Made by a program: the position numbers and the translations under genes
In this document: positions 16,350 to 17,764 of the stretch, in pieces
How positions within the stretch are numbered: position 1 is the first letter of the stretch
Layout of the letters: each line of letters begins with the position of its first letter
The notes under the pieces: generated by a model
Databases searched by the model: none
The model's input: the letters and a program-made list of their open reading frames with translations, nothing else
What the model was told of the DNA's origin: nothing
Source of the DNA: an uncultured Bacilli bacterium
GTDB lineage: Bacteria > Bacillota_I > Bacilli_A > RF39 > UBA660
Direction of reading: 5' to 3'
Assembly: GCA_934148875.1 (NCBI GenBank)
Contig: CAKPDJ010000026.1
Coordinates: 1-17,764, forward strand
Length of the DNA stretch: 17,764 nt

Positions 16350-16685
16350 ATGGGCGGATTCAGATCATCAGGAATTGGTAGTAAGGGAAGTAGCATTAGT
16401 CATTCTGATAGTAGTGTTAATAGACAATCCTCTACTTATTCACCATTAAAACAAGTTATTTCTTTATTAGAAGAATTAGATGAAAGTAGACAAATAGTTG
16501 CAAAAAAAGAACAAGAATTAGAACACGCAAAACAAAGAATGGCTACTGCTACTCAAGAATTTCAAACAAAACTGGAAATTCTTGATCCATCTACTAGAGA
16601 TTTAATAAAAGGAATGCTAGGTCAAATTGATGGAAAAGAAAACGATAATTTAGCACAAAAGGAAACTGAAGGAAGAGCTAGATAA
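16350..16685 (+). CDS. Small Ser/Gly-rich coiled-coil protein, unrecognised
   Basis: 111 residues, no recognised family. The first 30 residues are low-complexity Gly/Ser (GSKGSSISHSDSSVNRQSS), without a hydrophobic signal. Residues about 34-77 are predicted coiled coil (LLEELDESRQIVAKKEQELE and following), ending with a DPSTRDLIKGMLGQI helix and a charged tail. It has its own strong promoter, a canonical GGAGG (16337-16341) 8 bases before the ATG, and its own terminator, so it is probably well expressed. It stands 112 bases after the SelO-like gene. Because SelO enzymes modify Ser/Thr/Tyr and SPASM radical SAM enzymes often act on peptides, the Ser-rich head could be a substrate of the operon's enzymes; this is only a positional inference. 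It may equally be a structural or plasmid-type accessory protein. Confidence 0.75.
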   Translation: MGGFRSSGIGSKGSSISHSDSSVNRQSSTYSPLKQVISLLEELDESRQIVAKKEQELEHAKQRMATATQEFQTKLEILDPSTRDLIKGMLGQIDGKENDNLAQKETEGRAR

Positions 16686-16692
16686 TAATAAG

Positions 16693-16732
16693 AGCATTTT
16701 TTCCATTATATTTGGGATAAAATGCTTTTTTG
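16693..16732 (+). terminator. Intrinsic terminator after the small coiled-coil gene
   Basis: AGCATTTT (16693-16700) pairs perfectly with AAAATGCT (16719-16726) and is followed by a T-run to 16731. It lies 8 bases after the stop codon and separates this gene from the methyltransferase-like gene. Confidence 0.8.
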
Positions 16733-16749
16733 TTTCTAAATTATAAAAA

Positions 16750-17553
16750 ATGAAAAAAAATTATAATACTGCAGATGCAGAATGGGAATGGTATATTGGT
16801 CAATTATACTATCAACTAATAAAAAATCTTTACAAGAAAAAGATAAAATGTGTAGTAGAATTAGCACCGGGATTTAGACATAAAATAGCAGATGCATTAA
16901 AAGAGTTTGATTTTGATGGTACCATTTATATAATTGATTATAGTAATGATGTGTTAAATTATGTAAAAAGTAAATATAAGGAAATACTACCAAAGGCAAA
17001 GATTATTTGTATAAATAAAAAATTTGAAGAAAGTTTAGATTTAATTCCAAAAAATATTGATTTATTTTTATCAAACCATAGTATTGATGATTTGATTATT
17101 TCAAGTTACTCAAATGAGGAATATAATGAAGAATCAAACAATGAGCTACTATATAATGATTTATTAATATTATGGGAAAAATTATATCATGATTTATCCT
17201 CTGTTAAAAAAATTACGTCAGAAATTGTTCGAGTTTTTAATGAACTCTTTACTGGTAAAAACATAGAATTGGTTATTATGAGCCAATATAAGAGCAATTC
17301 GTATTTTTTGGGAAAATCAAATTATATGGATGAAATAGTAGAAAACTGTTTTAATTATATAAAATCATTAACAGATACAGATGATATATTAATAAATAAA
17401 TTATTGAATTTCTATCCATTTGGAAAAGAAGACGAAAGATATAATGGAAAATATCTAACTGATAATACTCAAAATGCAAAGCATTGGATTGCAGGTATAG
17501 TTAATAAGAAAATATGTACAAAAAATAGCCAAAACACAAAAGAAACTTCTTAA
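16750..17553 (+). CDS. Class I SAM-dependent methyltransferase-like protein
   Basis: 267 residues, with a Rossmann-type start to the core: VVELAPGFRHKIADAL (35-50) in the place of the SAM-binding E/DxGxG loop (E37, G41), a second strand ending in an acidic residue (IYIIDYS, 57-63), and a third, IDLFLSNHSIDDLI, after about 30 residues. The exact family is not recognised and the C-terminal half has no motif I can name. The ATG at 16750 is the only plausible start, because an in-frame TAA lies at 16744-16746, yet no Shine-Dalgarno sequence is visible (upstream is TCTAAATTATAAAAA). It follows a terminator by 18 bases and no clear promoter fits the gap, so expression may come from readthrough or be low. 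Its membership of the upstream system is uncertain. Confidence 0.6.
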   Translation: MKKNYNTADAEWEWYIGQLYYQLIKNLYKKKIKCVVELAPGFRHKIADALKEFDFDGTIYIIDYSNDVLNYVKSKYKEILPKAKIICINKKFEESLDLIPKNIDLFLSNHSIDDLIISSYSNEEYNEESNNELLYNDLLILWEKLYHDLSSVKKITSEIVRVFNELFTGKNIELVIMSQYKSNSYFLGKSNYMDEIVENCFNYIKSLTDTDDILINKLLNFYPFGKEDERYNGKYLTDNTQNAKHWIAGIVNKKICTKNSQNTKETS

Positions 17554-17764
17554 CTAATAGATTTTGGTGATAAACCTACTTTATGACAAGTAGGTAACAC
17601 ACTACGATATTGACAGAGCCAATAACGATGTGTGCGAAGGGAGAACACTTTTAAAATCCCATTTAAGCAACATATATTACAAAGTTTGGTTCAATGTCAA
17701 TTAGTGTTGGTAGAGTCAAAAACTAATGATAAATGAATTGGTAAGAGGACTAAAATTTTAGTTC
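17554..17764 (+). ncRNA. Structured non-coding tail, possibly the 5' part of a group II intron
   Basis: No gene is seen in these 211 bases but the folding potential is high. A hairpin CCTACTT/AAGTAGG lies at about 17575-17594. From 17630 the sequence GTGTGCG fits the GUGYG start of group II introns. Then GGGA pairs with TCCC, and GGTTCA pairs with TGAATT around an inner 6-bp ATTAGT/ACTAAT stem with a GGTAGAGTC loop. The window ends in a 7-bp GGACTAA/TTAGTTC stem-loop. Nested helices of this kind resemble domain I of a group II intron, with flanking exon to the left. The window ends too early to see domain V or the intron reverse transcriptase, so the class is a guess; the structured nature is better supported. 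Confidence 0.35.

Noticed and set aside
1..17764. Alternative genetic code with TGA as Trp or general stop readthrough
   Set aside because: Conserved Trp positions use TGG, and TGA ends both radical SAM genes at natural C-termini, so the standard bacterial code fits. Two isolated in-frame stops do not justify recoding.
1..17764. CRISPR arrays, rRNA and tRNA genes
   Set aside because: No regularly spaced repeats and no tRNA-like or rRNA-like segment was seen; the glycine-codon repeats are coding.

Overview
The window is very AT-rich DNA with ordinary bacterial genes: Shine-Dalgarno sites, TGG for Trp, TGA used as a stop. It suggests a low-GC Bacillota host, plausibly a gut Bacilli, Erysipelotrichia or Clostridia relative. 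The genus cannot be fixed from the sequence. Every supported gene is on the + strand.

Left part (1-2866): two tandem paralogues of a surface protein with a C-terminal glycine-rich domain. The first runs in from outside the window and looks intact at its 3' end. The second starts with a type IV pilin-like signal and is broken by a 22-bp tandem duplication (frameshift) and an in-frame TAG. Each copy is followed by the same terminator-plus-promoter block. The second block drives the next gene, a 23S rRNA uracil methyltransferase of the RlmD/RlmCD type (2867-4120). Next come an unrecognised protein interrupted by an in-frame TAA (4254-4829) and an ABC exporter half-transporter (4844-6607).

Middle part (6608-8157): a decayed mobile-element scar. 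It holds a structured leader RNA ending in an intrinsic terminator, the first 32 codons of an ORF6N-type phage/plasmid regulator, and a multiply broken MobV/Pre plasmid mobilisation relaxase that has lost its histidine-motif region.

Right part (8158-16237): the notable region is a tight six-gene operon behind an extended -10 promoter. Its products are (1) a fold-III PLP enzyme with replaced catalytic residues, (2) a radical SAM enzyme, (3) an NH3-dependent NadE-like synthetase, (4) a 706-residue fusion of an NMNAT-like adenylyltransferase, a phosphoribosyltransferase and a GNAT acetyltransferase, (5) a radical SAM enzyme with a SPASM-like cysteine-rich tail, and (6) a large divergent SelO-like pseudokinase/AMPylator. 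Phosphoribosyl transfer, adenylylation and amidation are the three closing chemistries of NAD synthesis. Their occurrence beside two radical SAM enzymes, a PLP enzyme and a nucleotidyl-transferring pseudokinase suggests a pathway that makes or uses a NAD-like dinucleotide, or that attaches it to something. This is inference; I do not recognise the cluster as a described system.

Tail (16238-17764): a separately promoted 111-residue Ser/Gly-rich coiled-coil protein, its terminator, a Rossmann methyltransferase-like protein, and a strongly structured non-coding stretch at the window edge that could be the 5' part of a group II intron.
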